DNA of 59,021 nucleotides. It comes from Deltaproteobacteria bacterium (GTDB lineage: Bacteria > Myxococcota_A > UBA796 > SXON01). The stretch spans positions 1 to 59,021 of the forward strand of contig BJHF01000033.1 of the NCBI GenBank assembly GCA_014191855.1, read 5' to 3'. A program made the translations under genes and the position numbers. Below the pieces are notes generated by a model that saw nothing but the letters and a program-made list of their open reading frames with translations, made no database searches and was not told where the DNA came from. The number at the start of each line of letters is the position of its first letter. Position 1 is the first letter of the stretch. Shown here piece by piece: positions 52,077-59,021 of this stretch.

Positions 52077-53510
52077 TCAGGGCTCCGCGCGCCCGAACGA
52101 AACCCCAAGCTGGCGTATCCAGGCACAGGACTGCCAAGGCAGGTCGCGCAAGCGCCAACCCCAGTTGCCGTCCGCCACTCCAGGCGTGTTCATCCGCGCT
52201 TCACTGCCGAGCTTCACGAAGTCCTGCATGGGCGCGATAGCCGTGCCGGCGATGCTGGCCCAGGCCTCACGCACGAGCGTCCACGCGGGGTCCGCGCCGT
52301 CTCGACCGGTGTAGAGCCGGAACCGGTCACGCGTGGCCTCGTCGACCGACTGGTACCAGCCCCGGGCGGTGTCGTTGTCGTGGGTGCCGGTGTAGGCGAT
52401 CCAGCGTGGGCTGGAGAAATTGTGTGGGAGGAACGGGTGATTCGCGTCGCGACCGAACGCGAACTGGAGGATCTTCATGCCCGGCAGCTCAAGCTCGTCG
52501 CGAAGCGCCTCCACGTCGGGCGTGATCTCACCGAGATCCTCCGCCCAGAGCGGCAAGCCTCCGAGCGTTTCCCGCAGCGCCTCGAACAGCGCCGCGCCCG
52601 GCCCGGGCGTCCACTCCCCGTTTCGTGCGTCCGGCTCGTCGGCCGCGATGGCCCAGGCGGCTGCGAAGCCCCTGAAGTGGTCGAGACGCACAGCATCCAC
52701 CAGCGCCAGCTCTCGCGACAGGCGCCGTCGCCACCACGCAAAACCCGCGGCGGCATGCGCATCCCAGTCGTACATCGGCGAGCCCCACCGCTGGCCGGTG
52801 GGCGAGAAGTAGTCCGCCGGAACACCGCTCACCGGATCAGGCTGCTTCGCCGCGTTGAGGCGCCACAGCTCCGGCTGCGCCCATACGTCTGCCGCGTCGT
52901 GCGCTACGAAGATCGGGACATCCCCCACCACGCGAATCCCGCGGACACGCGCCGCATCCCGCAGCGCCGCCCACTGGCGCGAGAAGAGGAGCTGCAAGCC
53001 CGACTGAACGCCGATCTCATCCGAAAGTTCGTCGTCCCCGATGGCGGTCCAGCGCCACCACTCCCCATGGCCGAAGTGGACGACTCGGGCCGCGTACCGC
53101 GACCAGTCGTTGAGCCAATCCGCCTCCTTCGCGGCATAGTCCTTCAATTCCGAAGAACCGGCGAGGCGCTGGGCCGCGCCCCGGACCAGCGGGAGCTTCC
53201 AGGCCTCCACGGCCTCCACATCGACGTGATCATGGCCCCACGGCATCGCGGACGGCTCGATCAGCCCCTCGGCGACCAGCCCCTCTACCGAAAGGAGGCG
53301 GGGATCACCCGCAAACGCGGATGGGCTGCCGTAAGGGGAAGCGCCGGGGCCGACCGGGTGCAGCGGGAGCACCTGCCATGTGTCGAGACCAGCGTGGCTC
53401 ATCCACTCCAAGAAGGCATGTGCGTACGGGCCCAATTCCCCGATGGGGCCGGGGCCCGGGAGGCTCGACGGGTGGAGGAGCACCCCCGCGTGGCGAGCGC
53501 GCACAGCCAC
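52077..53510 (-). CDS. malQ: 4-alpha-glucanotransferase (amylomaltase, GH77)
   Basis: 477 residues, the short MalQ type. It transfers glucan segments between maltooligosaccharides in glycogen/maltose metabolism. Evidence: AGVLLHPSSLPGPGPIGELG, YGSPSAFAGDP, nucleophile Asp in DAVRLDHFRGF, acid/base Glu in LWAEDLGEITPD and the third Asp in YTGTHDNDTARGW. The start is a GTG at 53510, 15 bp after the upstream small gene's stop. Confidence 0.92.
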   Translation of the reverse strand: MAVRARHAGVLLHPSSLPGPGPIGELGPYAHAFLEWMSHAGLDTWQVLPLHPVGPGASPYGSPSAFAGDPRLLSVEGLVAEGLIEPSAMPWGHDHVDVEAVEAWKLPLVRGAAQRLAGSSELKDYAAKEADWLNDWSRYAARVVHFGHGEWWRWTAIGDDELSDEIGVQSGLQLLFSRQWAALRDAARVRGIRVVGDVPIFVAHDAADVWAQPELWRLNAAKQPDPVSGVPADYFSPTGQRWGSPMYDWDAHAAAGFAWWRRRLSRELALVDAVRLDHFRGFAAAWAIAADEPDARNGEWTPGPGAALFEALRETLGGLPLWAEDLGEITPDVEALRDELELPGMKILQFAFGRDANHPFLPHNFSSPRWIAYTGTHDNDTARGWYQSVDEATRDRFRLYTGRDGADPAWTLVREAWASIAGTAIAPMQDFVKLGSEARMNTPGVADGNWGWRLRDLPWQSCAWIRQLGVSFGRAEP

Positions 53511-53525
53511 CGGCGCGACCGCGTC

Positions 53526-53666
53526 CTAACGACGGAGGCGGCGGCCGCCGCCGCGCTTCTGGAGCTGCCCCTTGGCGCGCATCCGCTGCTTGGTGTGCTT
53601 CGCCTTGAGCTTCGCGCGGTGGCGGGACGACTTGTTGCGCTTGCGGGGGGCGGCGGTACGGGCCAT
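53526..53666 (-). CDS. Arg/Lys-rich 46-residue protein
   Basis: MARTAAPRKRNKSSRHRAKL opens a strongly basic miniprotein; KAKHTKQRMRAKGQLQ follows and the end is GGGRRLRR. GGAG lies 5 nt before the ATG, a good ribosome binding site. The SRHRAKLKAK block resembles short basic proteins found beside unrelated genes in many bacteria, perhaps ribosome-associated. Same strand as malQ and the upstream gene, so likely one transcript. No function is assigned. Confidence 0.6.
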   Translation of the reverse strand: MARTAAPRKRNKSSRHRAKLKAKHTKQRMRAKGQLQKRGGGRRLRR

Positions 53667-53695
53667 GGGATCTCCGAAGGGTAGGGGCCGCGGGG

Positions 53696-54808
53696 CTAAC
53701 CGTCGCTCCCCTCTTCGTCCACCCCGCGGGCGCTGTTGCCTCCGGTCATCGAGCGCCCGAGCCGCTCGTACACCTTCTGCGTTTGCCGCAGCTTGTAGAG
53801 GTCGTGCCGATTTTCGCCCGATTCGTTGGCGATGTCGGTTGCCTGATCGACCACTTGAAACTCCGTAAGCACCGAAACCACCTCTCCGAGGAACGCACGG
53901 TGCCGAGGCACCTCCACGCCCGGCGCGTCGTACACCCGCACCGGCATCCCCGCGACGAAGTTGATGACTCGATACCCGCTGCCGGAGTGCGGGTTCACGG
54001 CCGGGGCCCCGCGCAGCATCGCGAGGGTGGCGCGCTCGCCATCCTCTCGGCCGTCGATCTCGAGCTCCTCGGCGGAGAGCAGCGTGTTGAGGCTCTCCCC
54101 GGGGATGATCGCTGGGAACGGGAGCAGGTGACGGAAGATCCATGCGATACAGGGAACCACGTCTTCCCGCTCCGCCGTGACCAGCCGGAACCGGAGCTTG
54201 TCGAACACGGTGGCCGCGGTGGACTCGCGCTTCGCCAACAGCTTGGTGATTACGCTGGGCCGTGTCTTCCGATTTCCGTAAAAGGCTTGGACGGGCAATC
54301 CTTCTTCGCGCATCATCCGCGCGGCATCGAGCACCTTGTTGTTCGCGACCTCCAGCAGGTCCAGCTCACGCACCGCTACCTGGTTTCGCAGCTCCTGCAT
54401 CTCAAGGTGGTTGATTACGTGAACCAGCTTGAGAATCGCACAATATTGGATTCTGTGGCGCGAGAAGCGCTCGCGCATCGAGGCCCGGAGGAAGGCATCC
54501 CGCACGTCGCGCGGCCGCCGCACCTCGGGGGCGAAGTGCAGCCCGAGCTGCTCCTCCAGGTACTCCACCGCCTGGTTGTATACGTAGCGTACGCGCTCGC
54601 GCGCCCAGCCATCCTTCTGAAGATCACAGCCCCAAACACGGAGAAACTGATTCACGTCCTCGTGGGTGCGGAAAGACAGCCTATTCCACTCCACAACGGA
54701 GCCGCCCGCGAGCGCCAACCGCACCGCATCCTCGTCGAGCATGGTGAGGGGCGCCCGTACGATGTCGGCCGCCTCCGCTTCATCCGCCTCAATGGGGTCG
54801 CGCCGCAC
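53696..54808 (-). CDS. TIGR04552-like protein with possible RelA/SpoT-type synthetase core
   Basis: 370 residues from GTG 54808 (first residues after it RRDPIEADEAEA). An ATG at 54841 is in frame but would overlap the divergent start. It resembles a myxobacterial uncharacterised family (TIGR04552). The region RKTRPSVITKLLAKRES, VFDKLRFRLVTAEREDVVP and HSGSGYRVINF is similar in layout to a (p)ppGpp synthetase-like nucleotidyltransferase, but I cannot confirm the catalytic residues. The N-terminal half is helical. Confidence 0.6.
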   Translation of the reverse strand: MRRDPIEADEAEAADIVRAPLTMLDEDAVRLALAGGSVVEWNRLSFRTHEDVNQFLRVWGCDLQKDGWARERVRYVYNQAVEYLEEQLGLHFAPEVRRPRDVRDAFLRASMRERFSRHRIQYCAILKLVHVINHLEMQELRNQVAVRELDLLEVANNKVLDAARMMREEGLPVQAFYGNRKTRPSVITKLLAKRESTAATVFDKLRFRLVTAEREDVVPCIAWIFRHLLPFPAIIPGESLNTLLSAEELEIDGREDGERATLAMLRGAPAVNPHSGSGYRVINFVAGMPVRVYDAPGVEVPRHRAFLGEVVSVLTEFQVVDQATDIANESGENRHDLYKLRQTQKVYERLGRSMTGGNSARGVDEEGSDG

Positions 54809-54839
54809 GGGCGCATTGTAACGGGTTAGCCGCCGGCCC

Positions 54840-55640
54840 ATGACGCAACTCGGCGTAGGCACCATCCTGAAGAACGCCTTCTCGGTGTTCTTCGAGAACC
54901 TGTTCACGGCGCTCTTCATCGCGCTGGTCACCGGCGGGCTCGGGTTCTACCTCACGGACGCGCTGGGAACGCGGGCTGCGGCTTCCCTGCATCTCAGCGA
55001 GGGAAAAGCGCTCCTCGTCGTGGGCGTGCTCATCCAGAGCGCGCTGTTGTGCGTGTGGAGTGGCGTGGTCGGAAGCTGGGCTGCACCCGCCCAGATCTAC
55101 TTGTGGGTGCAGCGCGAGAAGAAGCAGGTTGCCTCCCTCTCCGGCGCCATCAACTACGGGCTCAACCGCATGGGCCGGGTCATGGGCCCTCACTTCTCCG
55201 CGTACGGGCTCATCGCCCTCGGGAACATCGTCATCGTTCCCGGCGTGATCTTCGGCTTGCAGTTCGCCTTCGTGGATGCCATCGCCACGCTCGACCAGCA
55301 GGAGAAAAGCCCGCTCTCTCGCAGCATGCGGCTCACCTCCGCCCGCCGGGGCACCATCTTCCAGACGATGCTGGTGTTCTTCTTCGGCTGGTGGTTGTGG
55401 TACCAGCTTGGCCTCGCATTCCTGCAGTCCACGATGCCGTGGTGGGGGAAAGTGGCCCTGGGAACCGTGGATCACCTCGTGCTGATCCTGGTTGACCTCG
55501 CGATGGTGCAGATCTACCTCGACCTCTTCCGCAAGCCGGCCGAAGCCTCGGCCCCCAACCTGCCTTCGGCGCTCCCGGCCGGCACGAACGAGAACCCTTG
55601 GGCCGCTTCTTCGTCGGACTCCGAGACGCCGAAGAGCTGA
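54840..55640 (+). CDS. Polytopic membrane protein of unknown function
   Basis: 266 residues with about five membrane helices (around 20-38, 60-84, 120-146, 178-200, 206-230). FENLFTALFIALVTGGLGFY and YGLIALGNIVIVPGVIFGLQ are typical segments. It ends with a Ser/Pro-rich tail. Some features recall DUF975-like or glycerophosphoryl-diesterase membrane domains, but I do not recognise it. The 3' end overlaps the mfd start by 43 bp, so translation may be coupled. Confidence 0.75.
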   Translation: MTQLGVGTILKNAFSVFFENLFTALFIALVTGGLGFYLTDALGTRAAASLHLSEGKALLVVGVLIQSALLCVWSGVVGSWAAPAQIYLWVQREKKQVASLSGAINYGLNRMGRVMGPHFSAYGLIALGNIVIVPGVIFGLQFAFVDAIATLDQQEKSPLSRSMRLTSARRGTIFQTMLVFFFGWWLWYQLGLAFLQSTMPWWGKVALGTVDHLVLILVDLAMVQIYLDLFRKPAEASAPNLPSALPAGTNENPWAASSSDSETPKS

Positions 55641-58600
55641 GCGGGCTCGCGGGCTCCTCGCCCGCGTACGTGCTCAGTCGAATCGTCCGCAGCGGGCCCG
55701 CCACGGTGGTCGTGCCGGACGCCCGCAGCGTCGAGCGCCTCGTGCGAGGGTTGAGGTTCTTCGCGCCGAAACGGACGGTCCTCGCCTACCCAGCCGACGA
55801 CGGCCGCGCGTGGGACGGGGACGTTCGCGATCCGGCGCACACGCACGCACGAATGCTCGCGCGGGCAGCGACGGATGCGTGGGTCGTCGCGGATGCTACT
55901 GCGCTGCTCCCGCGCGTACCGACGCTCGTCTCCCGCACCCTACGGCCGGGAGAGCGTGTTGAACCTCAGACCTTGCTGCGATGGCTCGTCGCGGCGGGGT
56001 ACCTCGTCGCCCCCCACGTGGAAGAGCCGGGTACGGCAGCGCTCCGCGGCGGCACGCTGGAGGCCTGGGGCCTTGGCAATGAGCGACCGACGCGAGTCGC
56101 GTGGTTCGACGACGAGATCGAGGCCGTGCGGGGGCCGGAGACGCTGCTCGCGGCGCGCGAAGCGCTCCTTGATGCAACCGCCGCCGAACGAGCCGCCGCC
56201 TATGTTCACGCCGTCGCCAACGAGCGCGGCGTGTTTGGTCAGGACCGGCGCAGCGTGCTGCAGGATCTCCGCGCGGGGGTGTGGTTTGCTTCGGCCGAGG
56301 ACTACATTCCCGCCCTCGCGGACGTGGCGCTCGCCCAGCTCCCGGGAGAACTCTTCGTGCTCGAGCCCGGCCTCGTCGGCGAGCGGTTGCGGCAAGCTGC
56401 GGCCGAGGTGTGGCGCCGGTTCGACGCGCTGCCGCCCGAGGAGCGGCCGCTCGTGCGCCCAGAGGACCGCTACGCCACTCCGCGCGAAGTGCTCGACGCG
56501 CTGAAGGAAGCGCGACCGATCACGTTGCTCGGGAACGGGTTTATATCCTGCCCAACCGCGGGCCTGCGCGTCGGCCACACCGGCGACCTGGCACCGACGG
56601 TGGCCGCGCTGCGCCAGCTCGCGGCCGCGGGCGCCGCCGTGGTGCTCGTGGCGGACGATACGACCCGCGCCGAGCGCATCCGTGCGCTGTTCGCCGCGCA
56701 CGACCTGAACTTTGGGGAGAAACCACGCGCCTACACGGTGGCGCTCCAGGTGGGCGACCTCCCCGAGGGGTTCACCGCCGAAGACCTCGTGTTCGTGACG
56801 GCGGACGAGATCTTCGGGGAGAAGCTCCGCGACCGCCCCACCAGCGTCGTGAGCAAGTTTCGGAAGGCAGCCGCGGGGTCGCTGGGAACGCTCAACCGCG
56901 GCGATCCCGTCGTTCACGCGCGGCACGGTATCGGCCTCTACCGCGGCCTCTCGCGCATGCCCCTCGGCGAGAGCTCCGGGGACTTCGTGATCGTGGAGTA
57001 TCGCGACGGCGACAAGCTCTATGTCCCCGTTTGGAAGCTCGATCTGCTCGCGCCCTACCGTGCCGATACGGAGGGCAAACCCGCGTTGGACAAGCTGGGC
57101 GGCAGTACTTGGGAGCTGCGCCGCGCAAAGGTGAAGGACGCAGTGCTGCGCCTCGCGGCGGAGATCCTGCGGATGCACGCCCGACGCAAGCTGGCGACGG
57201 CGCACGCCTACCACGACTCCGGCGATACCTTCGCTCGCTTCGAAGAGGCGTTTCCCTACGTGGAGACGGAGGACCAGACCGAGGCGATCCGCGCGGTGCT
57301 CGACGACCTTGCGAGCGGCGAGCCGATGGACCGCCTCATCGTCGGCGACGTAGGCTTCGGCAAGACCGAAGTCGCGATGCGCGCTGCGTTCCGCGTCGTC
57401 CTCGGCGGACATCAGGTGCTGCTGCTGGTCCCGACAACCGTCCTGGCCTACCAACATTTTGGCACCCTACGACGGCGGATGGAGGAGTTTGGCGTGAACG
57501 TCGCGATGCTCTCCCGGTTCGTCGACGCAGCCAACAGTCGCGAGGTGATCGCGAAGTTGGCGAGCGGCGGCGTGGACGTAGTGGTCGCGACCACAGCCGC
57601 GCTCGGCAGGGGGGTGCGCTTCCGGAAGCTCGGCCTCGTGATCGTGGACGAAGAACATCGGTTTGGGACGAAACAGAAGGAGGAAGCCCGGCGGATCGCG
57701 GAGGGGGTGCACACGCTCGCGCTGTCGGCCACGCCCATCCCCCGCTCGCTGCACATGGCCCTGGCTGGCCTGCGGGCGATGACCCTGATCACGACGCCTC
57801 CGGAGGGGCGACGCCCCATCCACACCGAAGTCGTGCGATTCGAGGCGACGCGCATCGCCGACGAGATCCGGGCGGAGGTGGCCCGGAATGGGCAGGTGTA
57901 CTTCGTTCACAACCGGGTGCAGTCGATCGCCGGCGTGGCCCGCTGGTTGCGCAAACAGCTCCCGGAGCTGCGGATCGACGTGGGCCACGGACAGCAGTCC
58001 GCAGATGCGCTGGAGAGCGTGCTCGGGCGCTTTGCGGCGGGAGACGTGGATGTGCTGATTTGCACGACGATCATCGAGAGCGGTGTGGACTTGCCCAACG
58101 CCAACCTGATGATCGTGAACCGCGCCGAAGCGTTCGGACTGGCCCAGCTCTACCAGCTCCGGGGCCGAGTGGGGCGGAGTCGCGCCGAAGCGCGCTGCCT
58201 GCTGTTGGTCGGAGGGAGCGGACTGGTGCGAAAAGAGGCGATGGATCGCCTGCATGCGCTGCAGGGCGCCAGCGCGTTGGGCAGCGGCTTCACCGTGGCC
58301 AGCCGGGATCTCGAGCTGCGAGGCGGCGGCGACATCCTCGGCGAGAAGCAACACGGCCACATCGCTGCGATCGGCTTCGACGCGTACATCGAGCTCTTGG
58401 AACAGGCCTGCGCACAGGTGCGAGGCGACGTTGTGGCCGAAGCTATCGACCCCGAGGTGGAGGTGAGGCTCCCCTGCGTGCTTCCGGAAGACTGGATCCC
58501 GGACACGGCGGAGCGCCTCGACGCCTACAGCCGGTTCGCCAACGCGGCGACGCCACAACGCATCCGCGGGGTGCTCGCCGACCTGGAGGCCAGGTACGGC

Positions 58601-58882
58601 TCCGCCCCGGCCGAGGCTGACAATCTTCGGCGGCTCACCGAGGTTCGGGTCGCGTGCCGCGTGCTGGGTATCGTGAAGCTGGCCGTCCTCACCGTGCGGA
58701 TCAACCTGGTGCTCCACGAGCGCCACCGGCTCGACCCGATGCGCCTGATGGAGCTCTGCGCCAAAGAACCGGGTCGGTTCAAACGGCAGGGCGACATGGG
58801 GCTGGATGTGCGCGGCACCCCCGAAGAAACGGCGGACCCCTTCCGATTCGCGGAGTGGGCGCTAGCGCGCCTGCGCGGCTGA
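55598..58882 (+). CDS. mfd: Transcription-repair coupling factor
   Basis: About 1094 residues. Mfd removes RNA polymerase stalled at DNA damage and recruits UvrA. Layout: UvrB-like N-terminal module (about 1-330), the CarD-like polymerase-binding domain (HARHGIGLYRGLSRMPLGES, about 440-460, and YVPVWKLDLLAPY), the helicase motor with VGDVGFGKTEVAMRAAF (about 584), IVDEEHRFGTKQKEEA, ALSATPIPRSLHMALAG and QLRGRVGRSRAEARC, and the C-terminal TRCF domain. The TTG at 55598 overlaps the upstream gene; later GTG codons are alternatives, so the exact start is uncertain. Confidence 0.92.
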   Translation: MGRFFVGLRDAEELSGLAGSSPAYVLSRIVRSGPATVVVPDARSVERLVRGLRFFAPKRTVLAYPADDGRAWDGDVRDPAHTHARMLARAATDAWVVADATALLPRVPTLVSRTLRPGERVEPQTLLRWLVAAGYLVAPHVEEPGTAALRGGTLEAWGLGNERPTRVAWFDDEIEAVRGPETLLAAREALLDATAAERAAAYVHAVANERGVFGQDRRSVLQDLRAGVWFASAEDYIPALADVALAQLPGELFVLEPGLVGERLRQAAAEVWRRFDALPPEERPLVRPEDRYATPREVLDALKEARPITLLGNGFISCPTAGLRVGHTGDLAPTVAALRQLAAAGAAVVLVADDTTRAERIRALFAAHDLNFGEKPRAYTVALQVGDLPEGFTAEDLVFVTADEIFGEKLRDRPTSVVSKFRKAAAGSLGTLNRGDPVVHARHGIGLYRGLSRMPLGESSGDFVIVEYRDGDKLYVPVWKLDLLAPYRADTEGKPALDKLGGSTWELRRAKVKDAVLRLAAEILRMHARRKLATAHAYHDSGDTFARFEEAFPYVETEDQTEAIRAVLDDLASGEPMDRLIVGDVGFGKTEVAMRAAFRVVLGGHQVLLLVPTTVLAYQHFGTLRRRMEEFGVNVAMLSRFVDAANSREVIAKLASGGVDVVVATTAALGRGVRFRKLGLVIVDEEHRFGTKQKEEARRIAEGVHTLALSATPIPRSLHMALAGLRAMTLITTPPEGRRPIHTEVVRFEATRIADEIRAEVARNGQVYFVHNRVQSIAGVARWLRKQLPELRIDVGHGQQSADALESVLGRFAAGDVDVLICTTIIESGVDLPNANLMIVNRAEAFGLAQLYQLRGRVGRSRAEARCLLLVGGSGLVRKEAMDRLHALQGASALGSGFTVASRDLELRGGGDILGEKQHGHIAAIGFDAYIELLEQACAQVRGDVVAEAIDPEVEVRLPCVLPEDWIPDTAERLDAYSRFANAATPQRIRGVLADLEARYGSAPAEADNLRRLTEVRVACRVLGIVKLAVLTVRINLVLHERHRLDPMRLMELCAKEPGRFKRQGDMGLDVRGTPEETADPFRFAEWALARLRG

Positions 58883-59021
58883 GGCGAGCCCCGCCAACAC
58901 GGCCTCCCCGATCAGCGCGTGCCCGTGCACGTTCGGGTGCACCTGATCCGCAAAATGACCAATCGTTCCACCATGATCGTGGAACCACGCCGGCCCGTCG
59001 ATGTCGGGTGCCGCGTACTCC
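58862..59021 (-). CDS. 3' end of an SGNH/GDSL hydrolase
   Basis: Only the last 53 residues are in the window, ending at TAG 58864-58862. FADQVHPNVHGHALIGEAVL is the block V motif of SGNH/GDSL esterases, with the catalytic Asp and His of DxxHPNxxGH. It overlaps the mfd 3' end by 21 bp in convergent orientation. The start and the catalytic serine block lie outside the window. Confidence 0.75.
   Translation of the reverse strand, partial: EYAAPDIDGPAWFHDHGGTIGHFADQVHPNVHGHALIGEAVLAGLASAAQAR

Overview
High-GC bacterial chromosome segment, most likely from a Myxococcota-type (former Deltaproteobacteria) organism. This inference rests on a secreted protease ending in a MYXO-CTERM-like tail (Cys-Gly-Cys, hydrophobic stretch, Arg cluster), several lipoproteins with Asp-Thr-Gly-rich linkers after the lipobox, a large SNF2 protein, and a PfaA-like multi-ACP synthase. 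No rRNA, tRNA or CRISPR array was seen.

Layout. 0-7.5 kb is an accessory island. It holds the tail of an unknown gene coupled to a large serine recombinase, then four toxin-antitoxin (TA) modules (MazEF-like, PIN/ribbon-helix-helix, DUF433/DUF5615, Phd/VapC) and an IS66 element. The IS66 transposase gene carries a late frameshift. Three modules have visible palindromic operators or promoter palindromes. 7.9-16.4 kb encodes cell-surface and secreted proteins: a lipoprotein hydrolase, an S8 protease with FG-GAP repeats, a lipoprotein with hybrid YD/Ca-loop repeats, a ceramidase-like lipoprotein and an alpha/beta hydrolase. 16.4-25.5 kb has a SNF2 ATPase, a D-aminoacylase-type amidohydrolase, a TauE/SafE exporter, three tandem AIM24 proteins and a second Phd/VapC pair. 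25.5-32.6 kb is mostly core metabolism: ctaB/ctaA (heme O and heme A), a TolB-propeller amidohydrolase, a Lys-rich miniprotein, accA and miaA.

32.7-45.7 kb is the most unusual part. It starts with a second YD/Ca-loop lipoprotein built of 13 near-perfect 27-residue repeats. Next comes a tight four-gene operon: outer-membrane-like protein, an unrecognised HExxH protein, a left-handed beta-helix acyltransferase-like protein and a family 2 glycosyltransferase. This operon diverges from a two-gene synthase (KS-AT-ACP-ACP-ACP, then KR-DH) that looks like a split PfaA without visible PfaB, PfaC or PfaD partners. The arrangement suggests a locus making and exporting or decorating a lipid, which is inference only.

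45.8-59 kb is mixed housekeeping: a small esterase, a His-rich lipoprotein, a cysteine-free S18 protein, a ferredoxin, an S46 dipeptidyl-peptidase, a double-domain dCTP deaminase, malQ with a PhoR-like histidine kinase, a TIGR04552-like protein, a membrane protein overlapping mfd, and the 3' end of an SGNH hydrolase.

A window-wide pattern is that several genes have a TANNNT hexamer ending 6-7 nt before the start codon, with no Shine-Dalgarno sequence. This suggests leaderless transcripts, most convincingly in the TA modules, where TTGACC lies exactly 17 nt further upstream.
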